Shown here in pieces: positions 24,243-33,119 of a stretch of DNA of 56,792 nucleotides. Below the pieces are notes generated by a model. It had not been told where the DNA came from, did no database searches, and worked only from the letters and a program-made list of their open reading frames with translations. Source of the stretch: Mycolicibacterium chubuense (lineage in GTDB: Bacteria > Actinomycetota > Actinomycetes > Mycobacteriales > Mycobacteriaceae); assembly GCF_001044255.1 (NCBI RefSeq), contig NZ_JYNX01000018.1:1-56792 (forward strand), read 5' to 3'. Every line of letters starts with the position of its first letter. Position 1 is the stretch's first letter. The position numbers and the translations under genes are program-made.

Positions 24243-25247
24243 ATGTCGGAAACGACCGGCCGGGTGCTCCAGCTGCTCGGCCTGCTGCAGGCCCGCCGCG
24301 TGTGGAGCGGCGAGGAGCTGGCCGAGCGGCTCGGCGTCACCACCCGCAGCGTGCGCCGCGACGTCGACCGGCTGCGCGAGCTCGGCTATCCCGTGCACGC
24401 CAGCACCGGCGTCGGCGGCGGCTACCGGCTGGGCGCCGGGGCCGCGCTGCCCCCGCTGTTGCTCGACCCGGACGAAGCGGTCGCGATGGCGGTGTGCCTG
24501 CGCGTCGCCGCGGGCGGCAGCGTCGCCGGGGTGGGGGAGTCGGCGCTGCGCGCACTGTCCAAACTCGACCAGGTGATGCCCGCGCGGCTGCGCTCGCAGG
24601 TCGCGGCCGTGCACCAGACGACCGTGACGCTGGGCACCCCCACCGAGACCCCGGTCGAGCCGGACGTCCTGATGACCCTCGCCCGGGCCAGCCGCGACCA
24701 CGAGCACGTCACCGCCGGCTACGTCGACCTGCACGGCAACGTCACGCACCGCCGTGTCGAGCCCTACCAGCTCGTGACGACGGGACGGCGCTGGTATCTG
24801 CTCTGCTACGACCGGGACCGGTCGGACTGGCGCAGCCTGCGGCTGGACCGGATGTCCGACGTGCGCGCCCACGGCACCACGTTCACCCCGCGCGAGGCGC
24901 CCGACGCCGCGTCCTACGTGCGCCGGGCGATCAGCTCCTCGCCCTACCCCTACGTGGCCCGGGTGCGTTATTCGGCACCGCATGACATTGTGGCGCAGTG
25001 CTTTTCGACGGCTTCGGTGCACATCGAGCCGGACGGTCCGGACGCATGCATCCTCACCGCCGGGGCCGACGACCCGCAGCGGATGGTGCCGTGGCTGGCG
25101 CTGCCCGGCTGCGACTTCGAGGTGCTGGAACCGCCCGAGGTCGTCGAGGCGGTGCGCGTCGTGGCCGAGCGGATCGCCCGGGCCGCGCGTCAGTCCCCGA
25201 CGCCGCCGCGCACGACGTCGCCGACGAGCGGGACGCCGGGCCGGTAG
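24243..25247 (+). CDS. HTH-WYL domain transcriptional regulator (YafY/DeoR-like)
   Basis: A 334-aa regulator. The N-terminal winged HTH spans ~1-60 ([26 protein letters not shown]). The WYL domain spans ~140-230 ([20 protein letters not shown]), and a C-terminal WCX-like domain follows. WYL domains bind small ligands or nucleic acids. The ATG at 24243 gives the conserved family start. Its last 58 nt overlap the end of convergent hutI. Confidence 0.88.
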   Translation: MSETTGRVLQLLGLLQARRVWSGEELAERLGVTTRSVRRDVDRLRELGYPVHASTGVGGGYRLGAGAALPPLLLDPDEAVAMAVCLRVAAGGSVAGVGESALRALSKLDQVMPARLRSQVAAVHQTTVTLGTPTETPVEPDVLMTLARASRDHEHVTAGYVDLHGNVTHRRVEPYQLVTTGRRWYLLCYDRDRSDWRSLRLDRMSDVRAHGTTFTPREAPDAASYVRRAISSSPYPYVARVRYSAPHDIVAQCFSTASVHIEPDGPDACILTAGADDPQRMVPWLALPGCDFEVLEPPEVVEAVRVVAERIARAARQSPTPPRTTSPTSGTPGR

Positions 25248-26356
25248 GCCAGGTGGATGTAGGAGGGGGCGTCGAGGCGGACGAGGTCCGCGCGTTTCCC
25301 GGCGGCGAGCACGCCGATGTCGTCGCGTCGCAGAGCCCTGGCGCCCCCCGCGGTCGCCGCCCAGAGGGCCTCGGCGGGGGTGAAGCCCATGTCCCGCACG
25401 GCCACCGCGATGCAGAAGCCCATGCTCGTGGTGTACGAGCTACCCGGGTTGCAGTCGGTGGCCAGAGCCACCGTGACGCCCGCGTCCAGGAATCGGCGGG
25501 CATCGGGCCACGGTGCGCGCGTGGAGAATTCGGCACCCGGCAGCAGCGTGGCGACCGTGTCGCCGGCGGCCAGGGCGTCGATGTCGGCGTCGGTGGCGTA
25601 GGTGCAGTGGTCCACCGACGCCGCCCCGAGTTCGACGGCCAGCCGGATCCCGTCGCCGGGGCCCAGCTGGCTCGCGTGCAGGCGGGGCACCAGTCCGACG
25701 TCGACGCCTGCCTTCAGGATGAACCGGGCCTCGTCGACGTCGAATGCGCCGCGGTCACAGAACACGTCGATCCAGCGGGCATACTCCCGGCACGCCGCCA
25801 GCATGTCGCCCGCCACCAGCCGGACGTAGGCGTCGCGATCGTCGCGGTATTCGAGTGGGACCACATGGGCGCCGAGGAACGTGGTCTCGGTGGTGACCGA
25901 CGTGGCCAGCTCGAGGCTGCGCTGCTCGTCGACGGTGGTCAAGCCGTAGCCGCTCTTGGTCTCGAACGTGGTGACGCCGCCGCGGCGCAATTCGGCCGCG
26001 AGCCTTGCCACATTCGCCGACAGTGCCCCGTTCGAGGCGCTGCGGGTGGCCGCGACCGTGGCGGCGATGCCCCCGCCGTCGTAGGGCCGGCCCGCCATGC
26101 GCGCGGCGAACTCGGCGGACCGGTCGCCGGCGAAGACGAGGTGGGCGTGGCTGTCGACGAAGCCGGGCATCACGCTCGTGCCGCCGCAGTCGACGCGTCG
26201 ATCTGCGCCGGGCGCTTCATGTTTCGGTCCCACCCAGGCGATGCGGTCACCGTCGACCAGCAGCGCGGCCCCGGTGATGACGCCGAGGGGGCTGCCGTCC
26301 CCGGCGGCCGGGTCGTTGGTGACGAGCTCGCCGATGTCGTCGTACAGAACGGTCAC
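25190..26356 (-). CDS. hutI: Imidazolonepropionase
   Basis: A 388-aa amidohydrolase-superfamily enzyme converting 4-imidazolone-5-propanoate to N-formimidoyl-L-glutamate. The metal site is [18 protein letters not shown] and a final A-T-D-C-N-P-G-S are also present, all typical of HutI. The start is the GTG at 26356 overlapping the hutF stop (GTGA); an in-frame GTG at 26362 is also possible. It is the last gene of the hutU-M20-hutF-hutI operon. Confidence 0.95.
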   Translation of the reverse strand: MTVLYDDIGELVTNDPAAGDGSPLGVITGAALLVDGDRIAWVGPKHEAPGADRRVDCGGTSVMPGFVDSHAHLVFAGDRSAEFAARMAGRPYDGGGIAATVAATRSASNGALSANVARLAAELRRGGVTTFETKSGYGLTTVDEQRSLELATSVTTETTFLGAHVVPLEYRDDRDAYVRLVAGDMLAACREYARWIDVFCDRGAFDVDEARFILKAGVDVGLVPRLHASQLGPGDGIRLAVELGAASVDHCTYATDADIDALAAGDTVATLLPGAEFSTRAPWPDARRFLDAGVTVALATDCNPGSSYTTSMGFCIAVAVRDMGFTPAEALWAATAGGARALRRDDIGVLAAGKRADLVRLDAPSYIHLAYRPGVPLVGDVVRGGVGD

Positions 26357-27681
26357 GACCACATCTCCCCGATGATCTCTGCCAGGGCGCGCCCGGCATC
26401 GAGGCGGTGGCGCCGGTCGGTGACGACGGTACGCCCGTCGACGACGACGTCGGTGATGTCGGCGGCCGACGCGGCGAACACGACGTTCTCGGCGGTGGCG
26501 CCGCCGCCCGCCGTGCGCACCGACGCGAGGTCGACGGCCACCAGATCGGCTCGCGCGCCGGGCTCGAGCCGGCCCGCGGTCGTCCAGCCCAGCGCCTGCT
26601 GGCCGCCGACGGTCGCGGCGTCGAGCAGTCGAGCCGCGGGAATCGTGCCGCGGCGACGGCCGGCGAGCCGTTCGTCGAGTTCGACGGCCCGCGCCTCTTC
26701 GAGGAGGTCGATCATCGCGTGGCTGTCGGTGCCCAGGCTGAACGGGCCCGGTCCTTCGAGTAGTGCTGGGGCGGGCCCGATTCCGTCGCCCAGATCGCGC
26801 TCAGTGGTGGGGCAGAAGCAGGTGCCGGTGGAGGTGGCCCGCATATCGGCGATGTCCTGTCGGGTCAGGTGCGTCGCGTGCACCGCGGTCGTGCGCGTCC
26901 CCAACACGCCGTGCTCGCGCAGCAGCGCGGTCGGCGTGCAGCCGTACACGGCCAGGCACTGCTCGACCTCGGCGACCTGCTCGCTGGAATGCACGTGCAG
27001 CGGCGCGTCGTACGCCTGCGCCCACGACGCGACCCGCGCGAGCTGTTCGGCGGGCACGGCGCGGACGGAATGCACTGCCGCGCCGACGAATACGTGTGGT
27101 TCGTCCTCGGTGGCCGACCGTAGCGCATCAGCTCGCTGGGCCCACCGGTCGGCATCGCCGTCACCGAACCGCAGCTGCGGACCGTCGAGGGGCTCGCCGG
27201 CCGGTCCCGCCGTCAGATAACAGGTGTCGAGCAGCGTGAGCCGGACACCGGCGTCGGCGGCCGCGGAGATCAGCGCCCGGCCCATCTCGTTGGGGTCGGC
27301 GTAGGGCACGCCGCCGGGGCCGTGGTGCAGGTAGTGGAACTCGCCGACCGCGGTGATACCCGCCGATGCCATCTCGGTGTACACCGCGCGGGCCAGCTCC
27401 AGGTAGCTCTGCGGGGTGAGGCGGTCGGCGATGCGGTACATCGCCTCGCGCCACGTCCAGAACGAACCGCCGCCACGCTGGGTGTGGGCCCGCAACGCGC
27501 GGTGGAAGGCATGCGAATGCGCGTTGGCCAGACCGGGAATCACCAAGCCCTGCAGGCATGTACCGGTGGGAGCCCGATCGGTGTCGACGGCGTCGATCAC
27601 GCCGTCGGTCGTCGTGACGAGCACACCATCGGCGACGCGACCGTCGACCCAGGCGTGCTCACACCACCACGCGCCGCTCAC
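26353..27681 (-). CDS. hutF: Formimidoylglutamate deiminase
   Basis: A 442-aa amidohydrolase with [10 protein letters not shown] near the N-terminus, [17 protein letters not shown] and L-G-T-D-S-H-A-M-I. This combination fits HutF, which deaminates N-formimidoyl-L-glutamate to N-formyl-L-glutamate plus ammonia. The GTG start overlaps the upstream M20 stop (GTGA). HutF defines the five-step (Pseudomonas/Streptomyces-type) histidine pathway. Confidence 0.94.
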   Translation of the reverse strand: MSGAWWCEHAWVDGRVADGVLVTTTDGVIDAVDTDRAPTGTCLQGLVIPGLANAHSHAFHRALRAHTQRGGGSFWTWREAMYRIADRLTPQSYLELARAVYTEMASAGITAVGEFHYLHHGPGGVPYADPNEMGRALISAAADAGVRLTLLDTCYLTAGPAGEPLDGPQLRFGDGDADRWAQRADALRSATEDEPHVFVGAAVHSVRAVPAEQLARVASWAQAYDAPLHVHSSEQVAEVEQCLAVYGCTPTALLREHGVLGTRTTAVHATHLTRQDIADMRATSTGTCFCPTTERDLGDGIGPAPALLEGPGPFSLGTDSHAMIDLLEEARAVELDERLAGRRRGTIPAARLLDAATVGGQQALGWTTAGRLEPGARADLVAVDLASVRTAGGGATAENVVFAASAADITDVVVDGRTVVTDRRHRLDAGRALAEIIGEMWS

Positions 27682-28898
27682 CCGGTCACCCAGTCGGCCA
27701 TCACGTCGGCCAGGGCGTGGGCTCCCAGCCTGCAGTCGGCGATCTCGGCGTACTCGTCGGGGGAATGCGAGATCCCGGTCGGGTTGCGCACGAACAGCAT
27801 CGCTGTCGGCACCGTCGCCGACAGCACCCCGGCGTCGTGCCCGGCCTGCGTCGGCAGCACGGGGACGTCGCCGAGCCCCACGAGCGCGCGCACGATGCGC
27901 TCCCGCGGCTGATCGGGAAAGACCACGGCCGGGCTGACGGATTCGACGTCGACCTCCATTGAGATCCGGTCGCCCTCGGCGAAAGCGGACGCGTCGGCGG
28001 CGATCGCCTCGACCATCGCGGCCAGTGTGTCCTCGTCGGCGGCCCGCGCGTCCAGCCAGGCCTCCAGCTGCGACGGAATCGCGTTGGCGCCGTTGGGCGT
28101 CACGGCGAGCTTGCCGAACGTCGCGACGGCATCGTGCACGGTGGCCCGGTCGCGGGCCGCCCGCACCGTCGAGGCGAATGCCAGCATCGGATCACGCCGG
28201 TCGACCAGTCGCGTGGTGCCCGCGTGGTTGCCCTCGCCGCGGAACCGGAAGCGCCATCGTCCGTGCGGCCAGATCGCCGAGGCCACGGCGACGGGGCGAT
28301 CCATCAGATCCAGTGCGCGACCCTGCTCGACGTGCAACTCGACATAGACACCGACCCGCTCGACCAGCCGCGGGTCGACGCCGACGTGTTCGGGATCCCT
28401 GCCCGCGGCCCGCAGCGCCTCGGCCAGTGTGATGCCGTCCGCGTCGCGCAGGTTCAGCGCGCGCTCGGCCGTGACGGCACCGGTGGACAACTGGGATCCG
28501 ACGCAGGCCACGCCGAACCGGCCGCCCTCCTCGTCGGAGAAGGCGACGACCGCCACCGGGATCCGCGGGCTGACCCCGCGACCGATGAGGTCGTCGATCG
28601 CGGCGAACGCCGACACGATGCCCAGCGGTCCGTCGAACGCGCCCCCACCCGGCACGGAGTCCAGATGGGAACCGGTGACGAAGGCGCCCACGGGATCGCC
28701 GATCCAGCCGGCCGGCATCCACCACGCCCAGACGTTGCCGTTGCGGTCCTCCTCGACCGTCATCCCGCGACGGGCCGCCTCGCCGGTGAACCATTCGCGC
28801 AGCGTCAGATCGGCGGTGGTCCAGGCGAACCGGCGGTAACCGCCGGCGGGGTCACGGCCAATGTCGAGAATCGAGTTCCACAGGCCGTCAAACGTCAT
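27678..28898 (-). CDS. M20-family amidohydrolase (allantoate amidohydrolase-like), likely N-formylglutamate deformylase of the hut pathway
   Basis: A 406-aa zinc peptidase-fold hydrolase of the hydantoinase/carbamoylase class. Metal ligands are visible in [22 protein letters not shown] and E-L-H-V-E-Q-G; G-N-H-A-G-T-T and Q-A-G-H-D-A follow. By sequence it is closest to allantoate amidohydrolase. By position, inside the operon between hutU and hutF with overlaps of 11 and 4 nt, it should remove the formyl group from N-formylglutamate, since no hutG is present (inference). I recall a similar gene in Streptomyces hut clusters. Confidence 0.85.
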   Translation of the reverse strand: MTFDGLWNSILDIGRDPAGGYRRFAWTTADLTLREWFTGEAARRGMTVEEDRNGNVWAWWMPAGWIGDPVGAFVTGSHLDSVPGGGAFDGPLGIVSAFAAIDDLIGRGVSPRIPVAVVAFSDEEGGRFGVACVGSQLSTGAVTAERALNLRDADGITLAEALRAAGRDPEHVGVDPRLVERVGVYVELHVEQGRALDLMDRPVAVASAIWPHGRWRFRFRGEGNHAGTTRLVDRRDPMLAFASTVRAARDRATVHDAVATFGKLAVTPNGANAIPSQLEAWLDARAADEDTLAAMVEAIAADASAFAEGDRISMEVDVESVSPAVVFPDQPRERIVRALVGLGDVPVLPTQAGHDAGVLSATVPTAMLFVRNPTGISHSPDEYAEIADCRLGAHALADVMADWVTG

Positions 28899-30570
28899 CT
28901 CGGCTGTCCTGCATCGGGATTCGAACCCCTCGCTCCGCGGCGACCCGGGTGGCGTACTCGTAGCCCGCGTCCACGTGGCGGATGACGCCCATACCGGGAT
29001 CGTTGGTCAGCACGCGCTCGAGCTTCTGGGCGGCGAGCGCGGATCCGTCGGCGACGCACACCTGGCCGGCGTGGATGGACCGACCCATGCCGACCCCGCC
29101 GCCGTGGTGGATCGACACCCACGAGGCTCCCGAGGCGGTGTTCACCAGGGCGTTGAGCAGTGGCCAGTCGGCGATGGCGTCGGACCCGTCGAGCATCGCC
29201 TCGGTCTCGCGGTACGGGGACGCCACCGACCCCGAGTCCAGGTGGTCCCGGCCGATCACGATCGGCGCGGACACCGCCCCCGACGCCACCAGCTCGTTGA
29301 ACTTGAGGCCCGCGCGGTGGCGTTCGCCGTAGCCGAGCCAGCAGATGCGTGCGGGCAGGCCCTGATACGCCACCTTCTCCCCGGCCATGGTGAGCCAGCG
29401 GCGCAGGTGCTCGTTGTCCGGGAACAGCTCCATCACGGCGCGATCGGTGACCTCGATGTCCTTCGGATCACCGGAGAGCGCCACCCAGCGGAACGGGCCG
29501 AGCCCCTCCTCGAACTGCGGACGGATGTAGGCCGGCACGAAGCCGGGGAAGTCGAAGGCCCTGTCGTAGCCGGCCTTGCGGGCTTCGTCACGGATCGAGT
29601 TGCCGTAGTCGAAGACCTCCGCGCCCTTGTCCTGGAAGCCCACCATCGCCGCGACGTGCGTGGCCATCGAGGCCTGCGCCTGCTCGGTGAACCAGGCCGC
29701 GTCCTTGTCGGCCATCGTCTTCATGTCCTCGAACGCGACCCCGATCGGCAGGTAGGACAACGGGTCGTGCGCCGAGGTCTGATCGGTGACGATGTCAATG
29801 GGCGCGCCCCGGTCGAGGAATTCGGGAAAGATCTCCGCGGCGTTGCCGAGCAGTCCGATCGACAGCGGCCGCCCCGCGTCGCGGGCCTCGACGGCCAGGC
29901 GCAGCGCGTCGTCGATCGACTCGGCGCTGGTGTCGAGGTAGCGCTGTTCGATGCGGCGCCGGATCCGACTCGGGTCGCAGTCGACGCAGATCGCGACGCC
30001 GGAGTTCATCGTGACGGCCAGCGGCTGCGCGCCGCCCATACCGCCGAGGCCGGCGGTCAGCGTGATCGTGCCGGCGAGTGTGCCGTCGAACCGCTTGCGC
30101 GCGACGGCGCCGAACGTCTCGTAGGTGCCCTGCAGGATGCCCTGGGTGCCGATGTAGATCCACGACCCCGCGGTCATCTGACCGTACATCATGAGCCCGG
30201 CCGCCTCGAGCTCGCGGAACTTCTCCCAGTTCGCCCAGTCGCCAACGAGATTGGAGTTGGCGATCAACACCCGCGGCGACCACTCGTGGGTGCGGAACAC
30301 GCCGACCGGCTTACCGGACTGCACCAGCATGGTTTCGTCGTCCTCGAGTGTGCGCAGCGTGGCGACGATCGCGTCGAACGCCTCCCAGCTGCGCACGGCG
30401 CGCCCGGTGCCGCCGTAGACGACGAGTTCGTCGGGATGCTCGGCGACCTCCGGATCGAGGTTGTTCATCAGCATCCGCAACACGGCCTCCTGTTGCCAGC
30501 CCTTGCAGGTGATCTCGCTACCCCGCGGCGCACGCACGGGGCGCGGCGATGACGACGTCGTGGTTCCCAT
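28888..30570 (-). CDS. hutU: Urocanate hydratase
   Basis: A 560-aa urocanase converting urocanate to imidazolonepropionate, using tightly bound NAD+. Conserved blocks include [38 protein letters not shown] and [13 protein letters not shown]. The ATG at 30570 was chosen because it gives a family-like N-terminus; the frame stays open to 30672, across the operator. It is the first gene of the minus-strand hut operon and divergent from the IclR gene. Confidence 0.96.
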   Translation of the reverse strand: MGTTTSSSPRPVRAPRGSEITCKGWQQEAVLRMLMNNLDPEVAEHPDELVVYGGTGRAVRSWEAFDAIVATLRTLEDDETMLVQSGKPVGVFRTHEWSPRVLIANSNLVGDWANWEKFRELEAAGLMMYGQMTAGSWIYIGTQGILQGTYETFGAVARKRFDGTLAGTITLTAGLGGMGGAQPLAVTMNSGVAICVDCDPSRIRRRIEQRYLDTSAESIDDALRLAVEARDAGRPLSIGLLGNAAEIFPEFLDRGAPIDIVTDQTSAHDPLSYLPIGVAFEDMKTMADKDAAWFTEQAQASMATHVAAMVGFQDKGAEVFDYGNSIRDEARKAGYDRAFDFPGFVPAYIRPQFEEGLGPFRWVALSGDPKDIEVTDRAVMELFPDNEHLRRWLTMAGEKVAYQGLPARICWLGYGERHRAGLKFNELVASGAVSAPIVIGRDHLDSGSVASPYRETEAMLDGSDAIADWPLLNALVNTASGASWVSIHHGGGVGMGRSIHAGQVCVADGSALAAQKLERVLTNDPGMGVIRHVDAGYEYATRVAAERGVRIPMQDSRDDV

Positions 30571-30623
30571 GGCGTCCAGCACACCCGACCGCGCACCATT
30601 GCTCCAGAGCATTCCAGCGGCTA

Positions 30624-30641
30624 GTGTCTCGTATCCGAGAC
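30624..30641. promoter_or_regulatory. hut operator 1 (GTGTCTCGTATCCGAGAC)
   Basis: The inner arms GTCTCG and CGAGAC form an inverted repeat with a 4-nt spacer, in the region between hutU and the IclR gene. The 18-mer matches operator 2 (31450-31467) at 15 of 18 positions, and both contain ATCCGAGAC. Confidence 0.7.
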
Positions 30642-30656
30642 GTGGAGGGGCCGCCG

Positions 30657-31457
30657 ATGTCGAGCACCTCACCCGCCGTCGGCCGAGCCCTGGACGTGCT
30701 GCTGTACCTCGCGGGTAAGCCCGGTCCGGTGTCCGGTGCCGCGGTGGCCCGCGACCTCAGGATCCCGCGCTCGTCGACCTACCACCTGCTCGACGTGCTG
30801 ATCGCGCGCGGATTCGTCGTGCATTTCCCCGACCGGCGCACCTACGGGCTGGGCATGGCCGCCTTCGAGATCGGGTCGGCCTACCTGCGCCACGAGCCGC
30901 TGGAGCTCCTCGCCCGCCCGGTGCTGCGGCGCCTGGTCGCCCAGGTCGGCGAGACCGCGCACCTCGGCGTCCTGCACGGCGCCGAAAGCCTGTACCTGCT
31001 CAAGGAGCAACCCGCCGTGGCCCGGATTCCGGTCACGCTGGTCACCGACGTCGGCGTCCGACTGCCCGCGCACCTCACCGCCAACGGGCGCTCCCTGCTG
31101 GCGCACCTGTCGGCGGCGCAGGTGCGGGCGCTGTTCCCGTCGACACGCGGGTTCGTCGACCGCACCGGCCAGGGCCCGGCCACGCTGCCCGAGCTCCGGC
31201 GGGTGCTCGCCGCGGAGCGACGGCAGCGGTGGTCCGAGGAGATCGGGCTCGTCACCGCGGGGCTGCAGTCCGTGGCGGCCTGCGCCTTCGATCATTCGGG
31301 CCGCCCCTGTGCCGCGATCAGCGTGACGTGGCGCCAGGACCACACCCGGGCATCGCACCCGGATCTGGTGCACGCGGTCCGCACGGCCGCGAGCGAGCTG
31401 ACCGCGGCGTTGTCCGGGCACGGCCCGGAGGGCTGGTTCGACGCGCCGGGTGTCTGA
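30657..31457 (+). CDS. IclR-family regulator of histidine utilisation
   Basis: A 266-aa IclR protein. The N-terminal winged HTH covers residues ~5-65 ([11 protein letters not shown], then [17 protein letters not shown]), followed by an effector domain ([15 protein letters not shown]). The start is ATG 30657 with GGAGGGG upstream. It is flanked on both sides by nearly identical operators and lies between the two halves of the hut cluster. It is therefore the likely hut regulator, perhaps sensing urocanate or histidine (inference). Confidence 0.9.
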   Translation: MSSTSPAVGRALDVLLYLAGKPGPVSGAAVARDLRIPRSSTYHLLDVLIARGFVVHFPDRRTYGLGMAAFEIGSAYLRHEPLELLARPVLRRLVAQVGETAHLGVLHGAESLYLLKEQPAVARIPVTLVTDVGVRLPAHLTANGRSLLAHLSAAQVRALFPSTRGFVDRTGQGPATLPELRRVLAAERRQRWSEEIGLVTAGLQSVAACAFDHSGRPCAAISVTWRQDHTRASHPDLVHAVRTAASELTAALSGHGPEGWFDAPGV

Positions 31458-31469
31458 GATCCGAGACAC
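31450..31469. promoter_or_regulatory. hut operator 2 (GTGTCTGAGATCCGAGACAC)
   Basis: A palindrome GTGTCT-N8-AGACAC overlaps the IclR stop codon and lies 41 nt before the hutH -10. It shares 15 of 18 bases with operator 1. Confidence 0.7.
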
Positions 31470-31510
31470 TAACTCCCCGGGGGCCGGTCCGGAACCGGGG
31501 CCGCACGCCC

Positions 31511-31516
31511 TAGGTT
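31511..31516 (+). promoter_or_regulatory. -10 element TAGGTT of hutH (leaderless)
   Basis: TAGGTT is followed by 7 nt and then the hutH ATG. The expected start of transcription coincides with the start codon, and no ribosome-binding site is present. Confidence 0.55.
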
Positions 31517-31523
31517 TGCGCAC

Positions 31524-33059
31524 ATGACAGTCACCGTCGGCATCGGTCCCGTCAGCTTCGACGACGTCGTCGCGGTCGCCCGGGCCGACGCTCCCGTCGT
31601 GCTCGCCGACGACGCGGTCACCGCGATCGAGCAGAGCCGCCGCCACATCGAGGCGCTGGCCGCCGATCCGACGCCGGTGTACGGGGTCTCGACCGGGTTC
31701 GGGGCACTCGCCACCCGGCACATTCCGCTGGACATGCGGACGGCCCTGCAGCGCAGTCTGATTCGCTCGCACGCCGCGGGCTCGGGCGCCGAGGTGGAAC
31801 GCGAGGTGGTGCGCGCGATGATGCTGTTGCGGCTTTCGACACTCGCCAGCGGGCGTACCGGGGTGCGTCGCGAGACAGCCCAGGCTTACGCCAACCTGTT
31901 GTCCGCCGGGCTGACCCCGGTGGTGTACGAGTACGGAAGTCTGGGCTGCTCCGGCGATCTCGCTCCGCTGGCACACGTCGCACTCGCGGTCATGGGGGAG
32001 GGGCACGTCCGTGATCGGGACGGTGCGCTGCAGCCCAGCGCCGGCGCGCTGGTCTCCCACGGCCTGGAACCCGTCGTCTTCGCCGAGAAGGAAGGGCTCG
32101 CGCTCATCAACGGCACCGACGGCATGCTCGGACAGCTGATCCTCGCGCTCGCAGACCTGGACAACCTGTTCCGCGTCGCCGACATCGCCGCGGCGATGAG
32201 CGTCGAGGGTCAACTGGGCACCGACCGGGTGTTCGCCGAGGACCTGCAGCAGCTGCGGCCGCACCCCGGGCAGGCCGCGTCGGCGGCGAACATCCGGGCG
32301 CTGCTGGCCGACTCGGCGATCGTCGCCAGCCATCAGACCCCCGACTGCACATACGTGCAGGATGCGTATTCGCTGCGCTGCGCACCGCAGGTGGCCGGGG
32401 CGGGTCGGGACACCGCCGCGCATGCGCTAGCCGTCGCGGAGCGCGAAATGGCCAGTGTCATCGACAATCCCGTCGTCACCCCGGACGGCCGGGTCGAGTC
32501 CAACGGCAATTTTCACGGCGCACCGGTGGCCTACGTGCTCGACTTCCTCGCCATCGCCGTGGCCGATCTGGCGAGCATCAGCGAGCGCCGTACCGACCGC
32601 TTCCTGGACGTGGCCCGCAATCACGGGCTCAACGCGTTCCTGGCCCACGACCCCGGCGTCGACAGCGGCCACATGATCGCCCAGTACACGCAGGCCGGGA
32701 TCGTCTCGGAGCTCAAGCGGCTGGCGGCACCGGCGAGCGCCGACTCGATCCCGTCCTCGGCGATGCAGGAGGACCACGTGTCGATGGGGTGGTCCGCGGC
32801 GCGCAAGCTGCGCCGCGCGATCGACGGTCTCGGTCGCGTACTGGCCGTGGAGGTGCTCACCGCGGCGCGCGGCATCGACATGCGCAGCCCGCTGACCCCC
32901 TCGCCCGCCACCGGTGCCGTGGTCGCGCTGCTGCGTCGGCACGTCGCCGGTCCCGGCCCCGACCGCTACCTGGCGCCGGAGCTGACGGCTGCCGTGGCGC
33001 TGGTGCAGTCCGGCGCGGTGGTGGCCGCCGCCGAAGGGGCGGCGGGGCCACTGCAGTAG
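31524..33059 (+). CDS. hutH: Histidine ammonia-lyase
   Basis: A 511-aa HAL converting L-histidine to urocanate and ammonia. The MIO cofactor triad is Cys142-Ser143-Gly144 (G-S-L-G-C-S-G-D-L-A-P-L) instead of the more common Ala-Ser-Gly, as I recall for Streptomyces HutH. Other signatures are Y-G-V-S-T-G-F-G-A-L, I-D-N-P-V-V-T-P-D-G and S-S-A-M-Q-E-D-H-V-S-M. It stands alone on the plus strand after the regulator gene, apart from the rest of the pathway. Confidence 0.96.
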   Translation: MTVTVGIGPVSFDDVVAVARADAPVVLADDAVTAIEQSRRHIEALAADPTPVYGVSTGFGALATRHIPLDMRTALQRSLIRSHAAGSGAEVEREVVRAMMLLRLSTLASGRTGVRRETAQAYANLLSAGLTPVVYEYGSLGCSGDLAPLAHVALAVMGEGHVRDRDGALQPSAGALVSHGLEPVVFAEKEGLALINGTDGMLGQLILALADLDNLFRVADIAAAMSVEGQLGTDRVFAEDLQQLRPHPGQAASAANIRALLADSAIVASHQTPDCTYVQDAYSLRCAPQVAGAGRDTAAHALAVAEREMASVIDNPVVTPDGRVESNGNFHGAPVAYVLDFLAIAVADLASISERRTDRFLDVARNHGLNAFLAHDPGVDSGHMIAQYTQAGIVSELKRLAAPASADSIPSSAMQEDHVSMGWSAARKLRRAIDGLGRVLAVEVLTAARGIDMRSPLTPSPATGAVVALLRRHVAGPGPDRYLAPELTAAVALVQSGAVVAAAEGAAGPLQ

Positions 33060-33107
33060 GGGCGGAGACACTACGCCGAACGCGGGGGATCGGTGCGTGC
33101 GCGCCCG

Positions 33108-33113
33108 TAGGGT
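33108..33113 (+). promoter_or_regulatory. -10 element TAGGGT of the alpha-mannosidase gene (leaderless)
   Basis: TAGGGT is followed after 6 nt by a GTG at 33120. This spacing selects the third of three consecutive GTG codons as the start. Confidence 0.45.
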
Positions 33114-33119
33114 GTGGTG

